Assembly: GCF_030719215.1 (NCBI RefSeq)
Contig: NZ_CP120983.1
Coordinates: 4,650,001-4,714,000 of the forward strand
Direction of reading: 5' to 3'
Length of the DNA stretch: 64,000 nucleotides
Source of the DNA: Streptomyces sp. Alt3
GTDB taxonomy: Bacteria > Actinomycetota > Actinomycetes > Streptomycetales > Streptomycetaceae
In this document: piece after piece, positions 24,086-34,687 of the stretch
Numbering within the stretch: position 1 is the first letter of the stretch
Layout of the letters: each line of letters opens with the position of its first letter
Translations under genes and position numbers: made by a program
The notes under the pieces: generated by a model
Database searches by the model: none
What the model was told of the DNA's origin: nothing
Seen by the model: only the letters and a program-made list of their open reading frames with translations

Positions 24086-24663
24086 GTGCCCCCTCCAGGG
24101 GTCCGCCTTGTGAACGGGAACGCACTTCGTCAGTACGGCCGTTCAGCGGGATCCCCGTGCGGGAACGGGGACTTGGGGGATTGAACCGCTTGTCCGGGTC
24201 CACGGTCAAGGATTTCTTGGTCAGGGATGTGAACGCAGATCAGCAAGGCGAACGATTTTACGTGTTCTTGACCTTGCGGGGCGTTGTCGTGAGCGTGACC
24301 ACGGCCACACGATGAGCGAGCACTTCGTCAGGCTGTGCAGAGTCCGACGCGAGCAGGAACGCGCGGACGCAGGAACACGGAAACGCAGGAACGCCCGAGA
24401 ACGCAGAACGACCGCACGGGATGCGGGTCCCGTGCGGTCGGAGAAAGGGGAAAGCTGCACGACGTGACTGACGCACCGACGGCGCCGAGCGCGTGGTCGG
24501 TGTCGATCGCTGTGGTCGTGATGTGTGCGTACGTCGACGGGTGGCGCCGGCCCGGGCGGGAAGCCGAGCCCCCTCGGCCAGGACGGCGGGCCGGTCGAGA
24601 GGGCTCCTGACGGTCGTGTGCGGCGACCGGACGCAGCGCGGATCCGAGAGGTCGACGTATGCG
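24086..24663. other. gene-poor spacer
   Basis: 578 bp without a convincing gene. It contains the upstream region of the symporter, imperfect repeats of CGCAGGAAC between about 24350 and 24410, and a hairpin (24409-24440). Open frames on both strands here have poor codon structure and no ribosome sites. Confidence 0.6.
24409..24440 (-). terminator. hairpin, possible terminator of the Scr-type pair
   Basis: A perfect 13-bp stem (24409-24421 with 24428-24440) and a 6-nt loop, followed on the minus strand by TTCTGCG. It lies 224 bp beyond the DUF397 gene. Confidence 0.5.
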
Positions 24664-24870
24664 TCAGGCGTTGATCGAGCCCGACGCGACGTCACTCACG
24701 AAGGTGTTCCACGCTCCGGACACGAAGGAGAGCGAGGGGCCCTCGGGCGCCTTCGAGTCGCGCACGGCGATGGCCTGTGTGACGGGCGACTTCACTTCGA
24801 CGCACGCACCGTTGCCGCCGGAGTACGACGACTTCGTCCAGTTTTCCGTAGCACCCTGAAGAATGGCCAT
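24664..24870 (-). CDS. DUF397 small protein (Scr2-like)
   Basis: 68-aa DUF397 protein: ENWTKSSYSGGNGACVEV, then AIAVRDSK and the C-terminal SFVSGAWNTFVSDV. ATG 24870 is taken because GGAG lies five bases before it; a GTG at 24876 would overlap that site. DUF397 proteins are encoded next to XRE/DUF5753 regulators throughout Streptomyces. In S. coelicolor the Scr1/Scr2 pair is reported to activate antibiotic production. The partner regulator lies 247 bp upstream on the same strand. Confidence 0.92.
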   Translation of the reverse strand: MAILQGATENWTKSSYSGGNGACVEVKSPVTQAIAVRDSKAPEGPSLSFVSGAWNTFVSDVASGSINA

Positions 24871-25008
24871 GTTCACTCCGGTTCAGAGAGTTGATGTGAG
24901 TGGCACCAACTTCGTTCCTGTTGGCGTGATCGACGCTACTCGCCAACATCGCTTGGTGGTGCAGCCGTTCACTCGACCGGATGGCATATTCCGTGCAGGT
25001 CTTCCGCT

Positions 25009-25047
25009 GTGAGGTGGGGGCGGTGTATCTTCCCGCTCCCACCTCAC
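25009..25047 (-). terminator. hairpin between the XRE and DUF397 genes
   Basis: A 10-bp perfect stem (25009-25018 with 25038-25047) around a 19-nt loop. It lies 71 bp after the XRE stop, and may be a partial terminator that sets the ratio of the two gene products. Confidence 0.45.
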
Positions 25048-25117
25048 CTGCATCACAGCATTTCCCGCACATCAGCCCTTGTCGGACTGTCCTGTTCGCG
25101 TTGGTGACACCGGACTC

Positions 25118-25975
25118 TCAGCGGGTGTAGCCCTTGGCGATGTCGCCGATGAACTGGCGGGTCTGGTCCACGTTCAGCGCCTGCGCCCGCAGGTGCTCGT
25201 ACATGACGCTGTAGCGCTGCACGTCGTTCGCCTTCTCCAGGTAGAGGTCGCTGGTGACCCCCTCGATGTACACGACGCTGGAGTCCGCGGCGTCGGGGAA
25301 CTCGAGAACGGCGTACTGACCGTTGATGCCGGGGTGGGCGCCCATCTCGAAGGGCAGCACCTGCACGGTCACGTGCGGCAGCTTGGACTGCTCGACGAGG
25401 TGCTCCAGCTGTTCGAGCATGACCTGCTTGCCGCCCACCAGCCGGCGCAGGGCGGACTCGTCGATCACGGCCCACAGACGCAGCGGGTGCTCGGGCGCGT
25501 TGACGCGGTCCTGGCGGCGGGCCCGGACGTTCACCCGCTTCTCGATGTCGGACGGCGGAGCCTCGGGCAGGGCGCCGTTGATCAGCGCCTCCGCGTAACT
25601 GCGGGTCTGCAGCAGCCCCGGGACGATCTGGGGTTCGTACACCCGGAGGGACTCGGCGTCCGTCTCCAGCCCGATGTACACGCTGTACGGGATGTCGCCG
25701 AAGGCGTGCCACCAGCCCTGCTGGCGGGAGTCCTTCGCCATCTGCATCAACGAGTCGACGACCCGGTGGTCCTCGACCTCGTAGACCCCGCAGAGGTCGC
25801 GTACATCGCGCTGGCTGATGGAACGGCGGCCGTTCTCCAGACGGCTGATCTTCGACTGCGAGACCAGCAGCCTCTCCGCGACCTCCTCGGCCGTCATGCC
25901 CTTGATCTCGCGGAGGCGGCGCAATTCCTGACCCAACCGGCGTCGTCTGACGGTGGGATTGACGTTGGTCGGCAC
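25118..25975 (-). CDS. XRE-family regulator with DUF5753 domain (Scr1-like)
   Basis: 285-aa protein: an N-terminal helix-turn-helix (LRRLREIKGMTAEEVAERLLVSQSKISRLENGRR, about residues 18-52) and a C-terminal DUF5753 domain (YEPQIVPGLLQTRSYAEALI through LYLEKANDVQRYSVMYEHLRAQAL). This is the WhiJ/Scr1 class of Streptomyces developmental and antibiotic regulators, which act with a DUF397 partner, here downstream. The order (dacA, GPP34, XRE, DUF397) fits the S. coelicolor SCO4439-SCO4442 region as I recall it. Confidence 0.93.
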   Translation of the reverse strand: MPTNVNPTVRRRRLGQELRRLREIKGMTAEEVAERLLVSQSKISRLENGRRSISQRDVRDLCGVYEVEDHRVVDSLMQMAKDSRQQGWWHAFGDIPYSVYIGLETDAESLRVYEPQIVPGLLQTRSYAEALINGALPEAPPSDIEKRVNVRARRQDRVNAPEHPLRLWAVIDESALRRLVGGKQVMLEQLEHLVEQSKLPHVTVQVLPFEMGAHPGINGQYAVLEFPDAADSSVVYIEGVTSDLYLEKANDVQRYSVMYEHLRAQALNVDQTRQFIGDIAKGYTR

Positions 25976-26095
25976 GGGAACGGCACCTCCGGGCTATGCA
26001 GCTCTTGTAGCTGTGTGTATCTGCTGCTCAGCAGATTGCCACCCGGGCCCCCGGGCGCGCTGGGAAATCGTCACACGCAATGACGGCACGCAAGA

Positions 26096-26130
26096 GCGCG
26101 GGGCAGCCGGTGGATCCGGCTGCCCCGCGC
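26096..26130 (-). terminator. terminator after the GPP34 gene
   Basis: A perfect 15-bp stem (26096-26110 with 26116-26130) with a 5-nt loop. It lies between the GPP34 stop and the XRE start, so the XRE gene should have its own promoter within 25976-26095. Confidence 0.7.
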
Positions 26131-26214
26131 CTGGTGCGGCTCCCGAACCGGGTCATGGGGACGTCGGTGCGGCGGTATTCGGTACCCCGCGCAAGTGTCC
26201 GCGCGGTCGTGCTG

Positions 26215-26934
26215 TCAGTGGACGGAGGTGTGCGCCATGCTGCCGCGGTGAGCTTGCGCTTGCGGCTGCAACGGCACGCCTGCCGCCTGCTGATTACGGC
26301 GCGGCTGGACGGCCACACCGTTCTGGACGTCCATCACGGCATGCGCCACGAGTCCGCCCATAGGGTCATGTCTGATCAGGTCCCGGAGCCGGGAGCGCGA
26401 TGAACGCCCCTCGTTCCCGGGGTACAGGTGCTTGCCGAGTCCGACCGCGTGGGCCAGTGCGGCGAGCGCCGCGGTCCGCGGGTCCGGTGGTACGCCGGTG
26501 CGGATCGCGCTGTCCAGCCGGGCTCTGATGTCCCTGCTGATTGCCGTGTCCGTCGCCTGGTAGCGAGTCGTCGGCAGCACTCCGCACATCTGGCCCGCCA
26601 CGGCATGAACCATGCCGCACCGCTCCAGATGAGCGAGGTAGATCTGGCGAAGTCCCAACCGGGGTCCGCCGATCCAGTGGACCGCCCGAACCGGGCTGCC
26701 ACGACGGCGCAGCAGCTCCAGTGCGGAGTCCAGAGTCGGATCTCCTGTCGGCCGTGGCATCACCACGGCGATACGATCCCCGTCAGGGGCTATCCGTCCT
26801 GCCAGAGCCAGCTCCACTAGCTGTGCCCCGGCCAGGCCGAGGTCGAGCGACTGCGGCTGCGCTGTGGTACCCGTGGTCGGGTCCAGAGCGAGCAGCAGAA
26901 GCTCCTCCGGAATTGTTCTGCGGCTCCTGCCCAT
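26215..26934 (-). CDS. GPP34 (GOLPH3/Vps74-like) family protein
   Basis: 239-aa protein beginning with a short basic stretch and IPEELLLLALDPTTGTT, followed by LDLGLAGAQLVELALAGRIA, the GPP34 signature. Later segments (RIYLAHLERCG-like, DPRTAALAALAHAVGL) belong to the same mostly helical fold. Eukaryotic GOLPH3 binds phosphoinositide at Golgi membranes. Streptomyces encodes many copies of unknown role. The last 30 residues are Gln/His-rich. It is divergent from dacA. Confidence 0.9.
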   Translation of the reverse strand: MGRSRRTIPEELLLLALDPTTGTTAQPQSLDLGLAGAQLVELALAGRIAPDGDRIAVVMPRPTGDPTLDSALELLRRRGSPVRAVHWIGGPRLGLRQIYLAHLERCGMVHAVAGQMCGVLPTTRYQATDTAISRDIRARLDSAIRTGVPPDPRTAALAALAHAVGLGKHLYPGNEGRSSRSRLRDLIRHDPMGGLVAHAVMDVQNGVAVQPRRNQQAAGVPLQPQAQAHRGSMAHTSVH

Positions 26935-27013
26935 CCATGCCTCCCCGCGTGGATGAGTGACAGGGTGACCCCTCTCACAATGGTCTGTCGAGGGTGCCTG
27001 GGTGCTTTGTGAG

Positions 27014-27040
27014 GGAACCGTTAGCTATGTCGTTCTCGTC
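27014..27040 (+). promoter_or_regulatory. candidate ECF-sigma promoter for dacA
   Basis: GGAAC (27014-27018), an 18-bp spacer and CGTC (27037-27040) resemble promoters read by extracytoplasmic-function sigma factors such as SigE of the Streptomyces envelope-stress response. It would give a leader of about 80 nt before GTG 27130. Confidence 0.5.
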
Positions 27041-27129
27041 TAGCGGCTCGGCCAGGGGTTCACACAGGACACTGGTAGATGGTTCGGACACGGTGCGGGC
27101 GTGACCCCGCGGCTCTTCAGGAGGTATCG

Positions 27130-29859
<2,730 letters not shown>

Positions 29860-29875
29860 CCGGCTCTCGGCCCCC

Positions 29876-29915
29876 GTCGGCCCCTGCCCCCGCCCTCGCG
29901 GGGGCAGGGGCCGAC
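29876..29915 (+). terminator. terminator after dacA
   Basis: A perfect 17-bp stem (29876-29892 with 29899-29915) with a 6-nt loop, 17 bp past the stop. It is one of the strongest hairpins in the window. Confidence 0.85.
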
Positions 29916-30112
29916 GGCGTCGTGGGACAGGGGATGTCGGCCGATGGGGCAGCGCCTTGTCCGTCGACGGGGCAGCGCGTAGAAATTGCCGCGTGCTAGC
30001 GTCCCGAAAGCAACGGGCGGGCGCCGGGACGCGTCCTTCCGGGTACGACGGATGAGGTCCGTGCGGTACGAGGACGGTTCGGCAGGCCCGGGCGAGGACG
30101 GGGAGAGTCGCA

Positions 30113-31945
30113 GTGACCACCGCTGAGCCGACACGGGCGAACACAGGCCCGCCGCCGTCCGCCGAGAGCATCTCCGTGCGGATCCCGGCCCAGGCGGACG
30201 GAGGGGACGGCAAGGACCCCGACGTCTCGATACGGAGCCGTCTGCGGCGCCATCCGGTGCTGCTGACGACCGCGGTGGCCGCCGCCGTGCACCTTCTCTG
30301 GTTCTTCTTCTTCGCGAACAGCGGTGGCGACATCGCAGCCCAGGACGCCTGGGCCGAGTTCGTCGGCCGTCACCCCGGCACCGCGTACAACCTCGCCTGG
30401 TACGGGGGCATGCACCCGGTCTCGTACAGCGTGGTGTCGCCCTACCTGATGTCGGTGCTCGGCGTCCGTACGACGATGATGGTCGTCGGCACCGTGTCTT
30501 CGGCGCTCACGGCCCTGATCCTGGTGCGGGTGCCCGCCGTCCGAAACCCCCTGGCGTGCGCACTCGCCGGAGTCTTCGCCTACCTGTGCAACGCCCTGTC
30601 GGGCCGTGTGACGTTCGGGCTCGGCATGATGTTCGCGCTCGGTGCCGTCGCCGCGGTGTTCTGCTGGCCCCACCGCTGGCGCTACAAGCGGTGGGCGAAG
30701 GCCGTCGTCGCCGCGCCGCTGGCCGGGCTCGCGACGGCGGGCAGCCCGGTCGCCGGGCTCTTCCTCGGTGTGGTCGCCGCGGCCCTCTTCCTGAACAAAC
30801 GGCGCCCCGGGGCGTACGCGCTGGGTCTGGCGCCCGTCGCGGTGGTGGTCCTCTCCGCGTGGCTGTTCCCGTTCTCGGGCACCCAGCCGATGGCTCTCGG
30901 GACCCTGTCGCTGCCCTTCCTCTACTCGGTCCTCGTCTTCTTCCTGGTGCCCCGCGACTGGCACACCGTGCGGACGGCCGCCGCGGTCTACGGTGCCGGG
31001 ACGCTCCTGACGTACGTCGTCGACTCGCAGATCGGCTCGAACGTGTCGCGGATGGCGATGCTGTTCGCCGGGGTCGTCCTGCTGGCCGCGCTCCCGTACA
31101 CGGCGCCGCGCACCCGGCGCTGGTACGCGCTGATCGTCGTCTTCGCCGGGCTGAACTTCTGGATCGGCTTCAAGGGCGTCGACGACATCGTCCGCACCGC
31201 ACCCGCCGCGTCCTGGAACCGCGAACTGGCCCCGCTGGTCAACCAGCTCCAGAACGTCGGGGCGGAGCGTGGCAGGGTCGAGGTGGTCCCCGCCAGCAGC
31301 CACCGCGAGGCCTCCGCGCTCGCGCCGTACGTGAACCTGGCCCGCGGCTGGAACCGGCAGGCCGACATGAAGCGCAACCCGCTCTTCTACGACGACACCC
31401 TCGACCCCGTGAACTACCGCGAGTGGCTCGACCGCTGGGCCGTCCACTACGTGGTGCTGCCGACCGGTAAGCCCGACTCCGGAGGCGAGCAGGAGGCGGC
31501 GCTCGTCGAGAAGGGGCAGCCGTACCTGAAGGCCGTCTGGAGCGACGCCAACTGGAAGCTGTTCCGGGTCCTGGACCCGGTGCCGCTCGCCGACCCGCCG
31601 GCGACGGTGGAGAGGGCCGGCGACGACGAGCTGACGATCCGCGTGCAGACGGCGGGCCGTGTCCTGATCCGGATCCCGTACTCCCGGTGGCTCGCCGTCG
31701 TGGACGACGAGGGCAAGAGCGTGGAGCGTCCTCAGGAGACGGAGGAGTCCAAGAAGCGTTCGGCGGAGGACAGCGAGGCTCCGAAGAGCTTCACCAACGC
31801 CCACGGCTGCCTGATCAAGGTGGAGGAGGACGGCGACGGCGACGAGTGGACCGAGCTCCTGGCCCCGCGCGCGGGCGTCTACCGCCTGGCGGCGCCGTAC
31901 CAGCTGCAACCGGGCACGCCTTGCCCCGAGGAACTGTGGCAATAG
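30113..31945 (+). CDS. polytopic membrane protein, possible GT-C-type or MFS-like, function unknown
   Basis: 610 aa: a 45-residue cytoplasmic N-terminus, about ten to twelve membrane helices between residues 45 and 350, and a 250-residue C-terminal soluble part. The large loop after helix 1 (GGDIAAQDAWAEF through HPVSYSVVSPYL) has acidic and His residues placed as in GT-C glycosyltransferases that use lipid-linked sugars. No canonical DxD is clear. The C-terminal domain (WLDRWAVHYVVLPTG) resembles the outer domain of such proteins. GTG 30113 follows GGAGAG. It lies downstream of dacA but behind its terminator. Confidence 0.8.
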   Translation: MTTAEPTRANTGPPPSAESISVRIPAQADGGDGKDPDVSIRSRLRRHPVLLTTAVAAAVHLLWFFFFANSGGDIAAQDAWAEFVGRHPGTAYNLAWYGGMHPVSYSVVSPYLMSVLGVRTTMMVVGTVSSALTALILVRVPAVRNPLACALAGVFAYLCNALSGRVTFGLGMMFALGAVAAVFCWPHRWRYKRWAKAVVAAPLAGLATAGSPVAGLFLGVVAAALFLNKRRPGAYALGLAPVAVVVLSAWLFPFSGTQPMALGTLSLPFLYSVLVFFLVPRDWHTVRTAAAVYGAGTLLTYVVDSQIGSNVSRMAMLFAGVVLLAALPYTAPRTRRWYALIVVFAGLNFWIGFKGVDDIVRTAPAASWNRELAPLVNQLQNVGAERGRVEVVPASSHREASALAPYVNLARGWNRQADMKRNPLFYDDTLDPVNYREWLDRWAVHYVVLPTGKPDSGGEQEAALVEKGQPYLKAVWSDANWKLFRVLDPVPLADPPATVERAGDDELTIRVQTAGRVLIRIPYSRWLAVVDDEGKSVERPQETEESKKRSAEDSEAPKSFTNAHGCLIKVEEDGDGDEWTELLAPRAGVYRLAAPYQLQPGTPCPEELWQ

Positions 31946-32116
31946 TGCGGGAAGTCTCCCTCCGGGCGGGCAGCACTGGCATGGTGTGCTGCCATGAGGT
32001 GCCAACATCACGGCGGTGAACGCACCGGTCCGCTGCCGGGCATGGTCTGTCCCCGGTGCGGTTCCGTGGAGCGCTCGCCGCACGGAAGCGGTTCCTGGAT
32101 AGCCCAGGAGACGTTC

Positions 32117-32911
32117 ATGGGCCGGGTCTCCACGCTCACCCGGCGGCGGAAGGCTCTGCTGGCGGCGGGCGTCGTGGTGGCCGTGGGAGGGCTGGCCGCC
32201 GCCGCGTCACTGCTCGCCGAGGGCGTTGGAGGGGCGCGCCCCGAGGCGGTGGGCCGGGCCGGAGCCGTGCCGGCACCGGTCGGTGGCGGGGCCCCGACCC
32301 GGATCGGGCAGGCCGGAACCGATGAGACGGAGCCGCCCGGCGGCACCGACCCCGTGGAGCCCGGCGACGTCACCCCGGAACCTTCCGCCACCACGGTCAG
32401 CTACCGCTTCACGGCGTGGGCCGGGCCCGGCTGCACCACGGGTGCCTACATGGAGAACGGGCGGTTCGAGAACGGCGACGCGGGCTGGTACACCGTCGAG
32501 TCGGGCGGTTTCGGGGAGAGCCCGTGCGACGGCCGGTTCAGTGCCCTCCCCATGTCGGGGAGCCCGGACCAGGACCGGGGGAGCAGCGCCGTCTGGTCCT
32601 GGTACCTCGGTGACGGCTTCCGCGAGTGCGCGCTCACGGTCTTCGTGCCGCGCAGTGTCCGGGACAGCGATGTGGCGGGCGCCCCGAGCGTCTACCGGGT
32701 GCTCTCCGACCCGCGCGACACGGACTCGGCGTACACGGGCTTCGCCGTGCGCCAGCCCGAGCACCGGGGTACCGCCGTCGACGTACGGAGCTACCCGGTC
32801 AAGGGGGACACCTTCGCCGTGCAGCTCGTCGACCGCGGCCGGGACTGGGGCGACGCGGAACTGGTGGGCGCGCACCACGCCGCGGCTCAGCTCAAGGCCT
32901 CCTGCCGCTGA
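32117..32911 (+). CDS. membrane-anchored secreted protein, function unknown
   Basis: 264 aa from ATG 32117, which has AGGAG six bases upstream. A basic start (RRRKALL), one hydrophobic segment (residues 12-32) and a Pro/Gly/Thr-rich linker lead to an extracellular domain from about residue 95, with four conserved-looking Cys. An in-frame ATG at 31994 would add 41 residues containing a CxxC pair (MVCPRCGS), a possible small zinc ribbon. It lacks a ribosome site and its codon bias is weaker, so I leave it out with some doubt. The function is unknown. Confidence 0.75.
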   Translation: MGRVSTLTRRRKALLAAGVVVAVGGLAAAASLLAEGVGGARPEAVGRAGAVPAPVGGGAPTRIGQAGTDETEPPGGTDPVEPGDVTPEPSATTVSYRFTAWAGPGCTTGAYMENGRFENGDAGWYTVESGGFGESPCDGRFSALPMSGSPDQDRGSSAVWSWYLGDGFRECALTVFVPRSVRDSDVAGAPSVYRVLSDPRDTDSAYTGFAVRQPEHRGTAVDVRSYPVKGDTFAVQLVDRGRDWGDAELVGAHHAAAQLKASCR

Positions 32912-32944
32912 ACGCCGGCACCGTCCGGCGCCCCGAGGTCCCTG

Positions 32945-33694
32945 TCACCGGACGAACGCCGCGTCGCGCTCCGCCAGCTGCGCGGCCGGACCGGCGGCCC
33001 TGAGTACGACGTCCAGGGCGCGGTCCGGGTCGGAGACGTAACACCCGCTCGCCCAGGCCGCGTTGGCCTCCACGACCGCCCACTGCCCCGTGTCGGTGGT
33101 CCCGACGTCGACGACGATCGCGGACGGCAGGGTGTGCCCGGCGGCGGCGAGCAGATCCGAGCCGAACGCATGAGCTCCGGGGGACAGGGGACCCAGGTCC
33201 AGCCGTCCGGATGTGGCGTACCGGCTGCCGGTGTGGACCTGCCCGTCCAGCATGTACAGCCGGTACTCGGCATCGAAGGTGACGACATCGCTCACCAGTA
33301 CCACCGTCTCCGGACCGACCGCGTCCGGCCCCGGCAGCCGGGACCCGTCCGCGTAGACCAGCGCCGGGATGCTCTTGTCGTTCGGGGACTTGACGAAGAC
33401 CGGGCGGCGCAGTCCGTACGCCTCACGGATGGGCATCGCGCGGATCTCGCGCCGGACGAACGTGGTGGGCAGCCGGGCCAGCCAGTCGGTGGGGGCTTCC
33501 AGCGGAAGGATGCCCAGCGCGGGGGCCACGGCGTCGGCGAAGGACGGGCCGGCGTGCAGATGGGCGTCCCCGCCGAGCAGTTCCCCGGGCACCGTGCTGT
33601 CCGGCAGCTGCGTGATGCGCAGGCCCCGTCGCCGGGCGGTGTCCCGGAGGGTTCGGGCGGAGGCGGTGAGACGGGGCGGGAGTATGAGGCGCAT
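32945..33694 (-). CDS. ATP-grasp domain protein
   Basis: 249-aa small ATP-grasp protein. RRPVFVKSPNDKSIPALVY is the central-domain lysine strand, ETVVLVSDVVTFDAEYRLYMLDGQ continues the fold, and VVDVGTTDTGQWAVVEANAAWASGCY carries the metal-binding Glu/Asn pair. The family joins a carboxylate to an amine or thiol through an acyl-phosphate. The substrate is unknown. ATG 33694 lies 77 bp from the divergent kinase-like gene. Confidence 0.85.
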   Translation of the reverse strand: MRLILPPRLTASARTLRDTARRRGLRITQLPDSTVPGELLGGDAHLHAGPSFADAVAPALGILPLEAPTDWLARLPTTFVRREIRAMPIREAYGLRRPVFVKSPNDKSIPALVYADGSRLPGPDAVGPETVVLVSDVVTFDAEYRLYMLDGQVHTGSRYATSGRLDLGPLSPGAHAFGSDLLAAAGHTLPSAIVVDVGTTDTGQWAVVEANAAWASGCYVSDPDRALDVVLRAAGPAAQLAERDAAFVR

Positions 33695-33771
33695 GGGCAC
33701 GGATCCTGCCGCAGCGGGGCAGGTGCCGCCCACCGGATTTCGGTCGACAACCCGCGCCGGGTTCGGCTTCC

Positions 33772-34668
33772 ATGGGCCGGATGCACGCCGACGGGACGTA
33801 CACGGACGAGGCGCTCGTACGACGCCTGCTCGCCGCACAGTTTCCCGACTGGGCGGATCTTCCCGTCGAGCGGGTCGGATCCCACGGAACGGTCAACGCC
33901 GTCTACCGGCTGGGGACGGAACTGGCGGTGCGGCTGCCACGCGTCGAGGGCGGCTCGAAGGACGTTGCGGCGGAGCACCGCTGGCTGCCCCGCCTCGCCG
34001 AGCGCCTTCCCTTCGCCGTCCCCGTCCCGCTGGCCGAGGGCGTGCCCGCGGAGGGCTACCCCTGGTCATGGTCGGTCTGCCGCTGGATCGACGGCGACAA
34101 CCCGGCCGTCGGTTCGGGCGGCGCCTGCCTCGCCGCCGACATCGCGGAATTCGTCCTGGCGCTGCGCCGCGTCGACACCACCGACGCCCCGCCCGCCTAC
34201 CGCAGTGAACCGCTTGCCGCACGGGACACGGCCACCCGGGGCGCTCTGGAAACGCTGCACGGCGTCATCGACATCGCGAGGGCGGCAGCCGTCTGGTCCG
34301 ACGCCCTGGGCGCCCCCGGCCCGCAGGGCCCGCTCGTGTGGGTCCACGGAGATCTGCAGCCGGGCAACGTCCTGGTCTCGGGCGGCCGGCTCGGCGCGGT
34401 CATCGACTTCGGTTGCATGGGGCTCGCCGACCCCGCGGTCGACCTGATCGCGGGCTGGTACCTGCTGCCCGCCGGGCCGAGGCGGCACTTCCGTACGCGG
34501 GTGGGGGCGGACGCGGCGGAGTGGGTGCGGGCCCGGGGATGGGCCCTGTCCATCGCGCTCATGGAGCTCTCGTACTACCGGACGTCGAACCAGATGATGG
34601 CGTCGACCGCACGGCATGTGATCGGGGAGATCCTGGAGGAGACGGGGCGGGCCGGCAGCGCGGGGTGA
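33772..34668 (+). CDS. aminoglycoside phosphotransferase-family kinase
   Basis: 298-aa APH/choline-kinase fold: VGSHGTVNAVYRLG (nucleotide loop), LAVRLPR (here Arg where Lys is usual), WVHGDLQPGNVLV (catalytic HGD loop with Asn) and AVIDFGCMGLADPAVDL (metal-binding DFG-like). Most chromosomal Streptomyces members phosphorylate unknown small molecules, so resistance should not be assumed. Starts at 33772 and 33781 are both possible. It is divergent from the ATP-grasp gene. Confidence 0.88.
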   Translation: MGRMHADGTYTDEALVRRLLAAQFPDWADLPVERVGSHGTVNAVYRLGTELAVRLPRVEGGSKDVAAEHRWLPRLAERLPFAVPVPLAEGVPAEGYPWSWSVCRWIDGDNPAVGSGGACLAADIAEFVLALRRVDTTDAPPAYRSEPLAARDTATRGALETLHGVIDIARAAAVWSDALGAPGPQGPLVWVHGDLQPGNVLVSGGRLGAVIDFGCMGLADPAVDLIAGWYLLPAGPRRHFRTRVGADAAEWVRARGWALSIALMELSYYRTSNQMMASTARHVIGEILEETGRAGSAG

Positions 34669-34687
34669 CCGCCGCCGGGGCCGCCGC

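Noticed and set aside
24258..24695. 145-codon minus-strand frame in the 24 kb spacer
   Set aside because: Composition is Arg/Ser/Thr-rich noise, there is no ribosome site and it overlaps a hairpin.
26080..26403. 107-codon plus-strand frame opposite the GPP34 gene
   Set aside because: Antisense to a recognised family member and running through a terminator hairpin.
33772..34668. APH-family gene as an aminoglycoside resistance determinant
   Set aside because: Fold alone does not show this; chromosomal Streptomyces relatives are numerous and mostly of unknown substrate.
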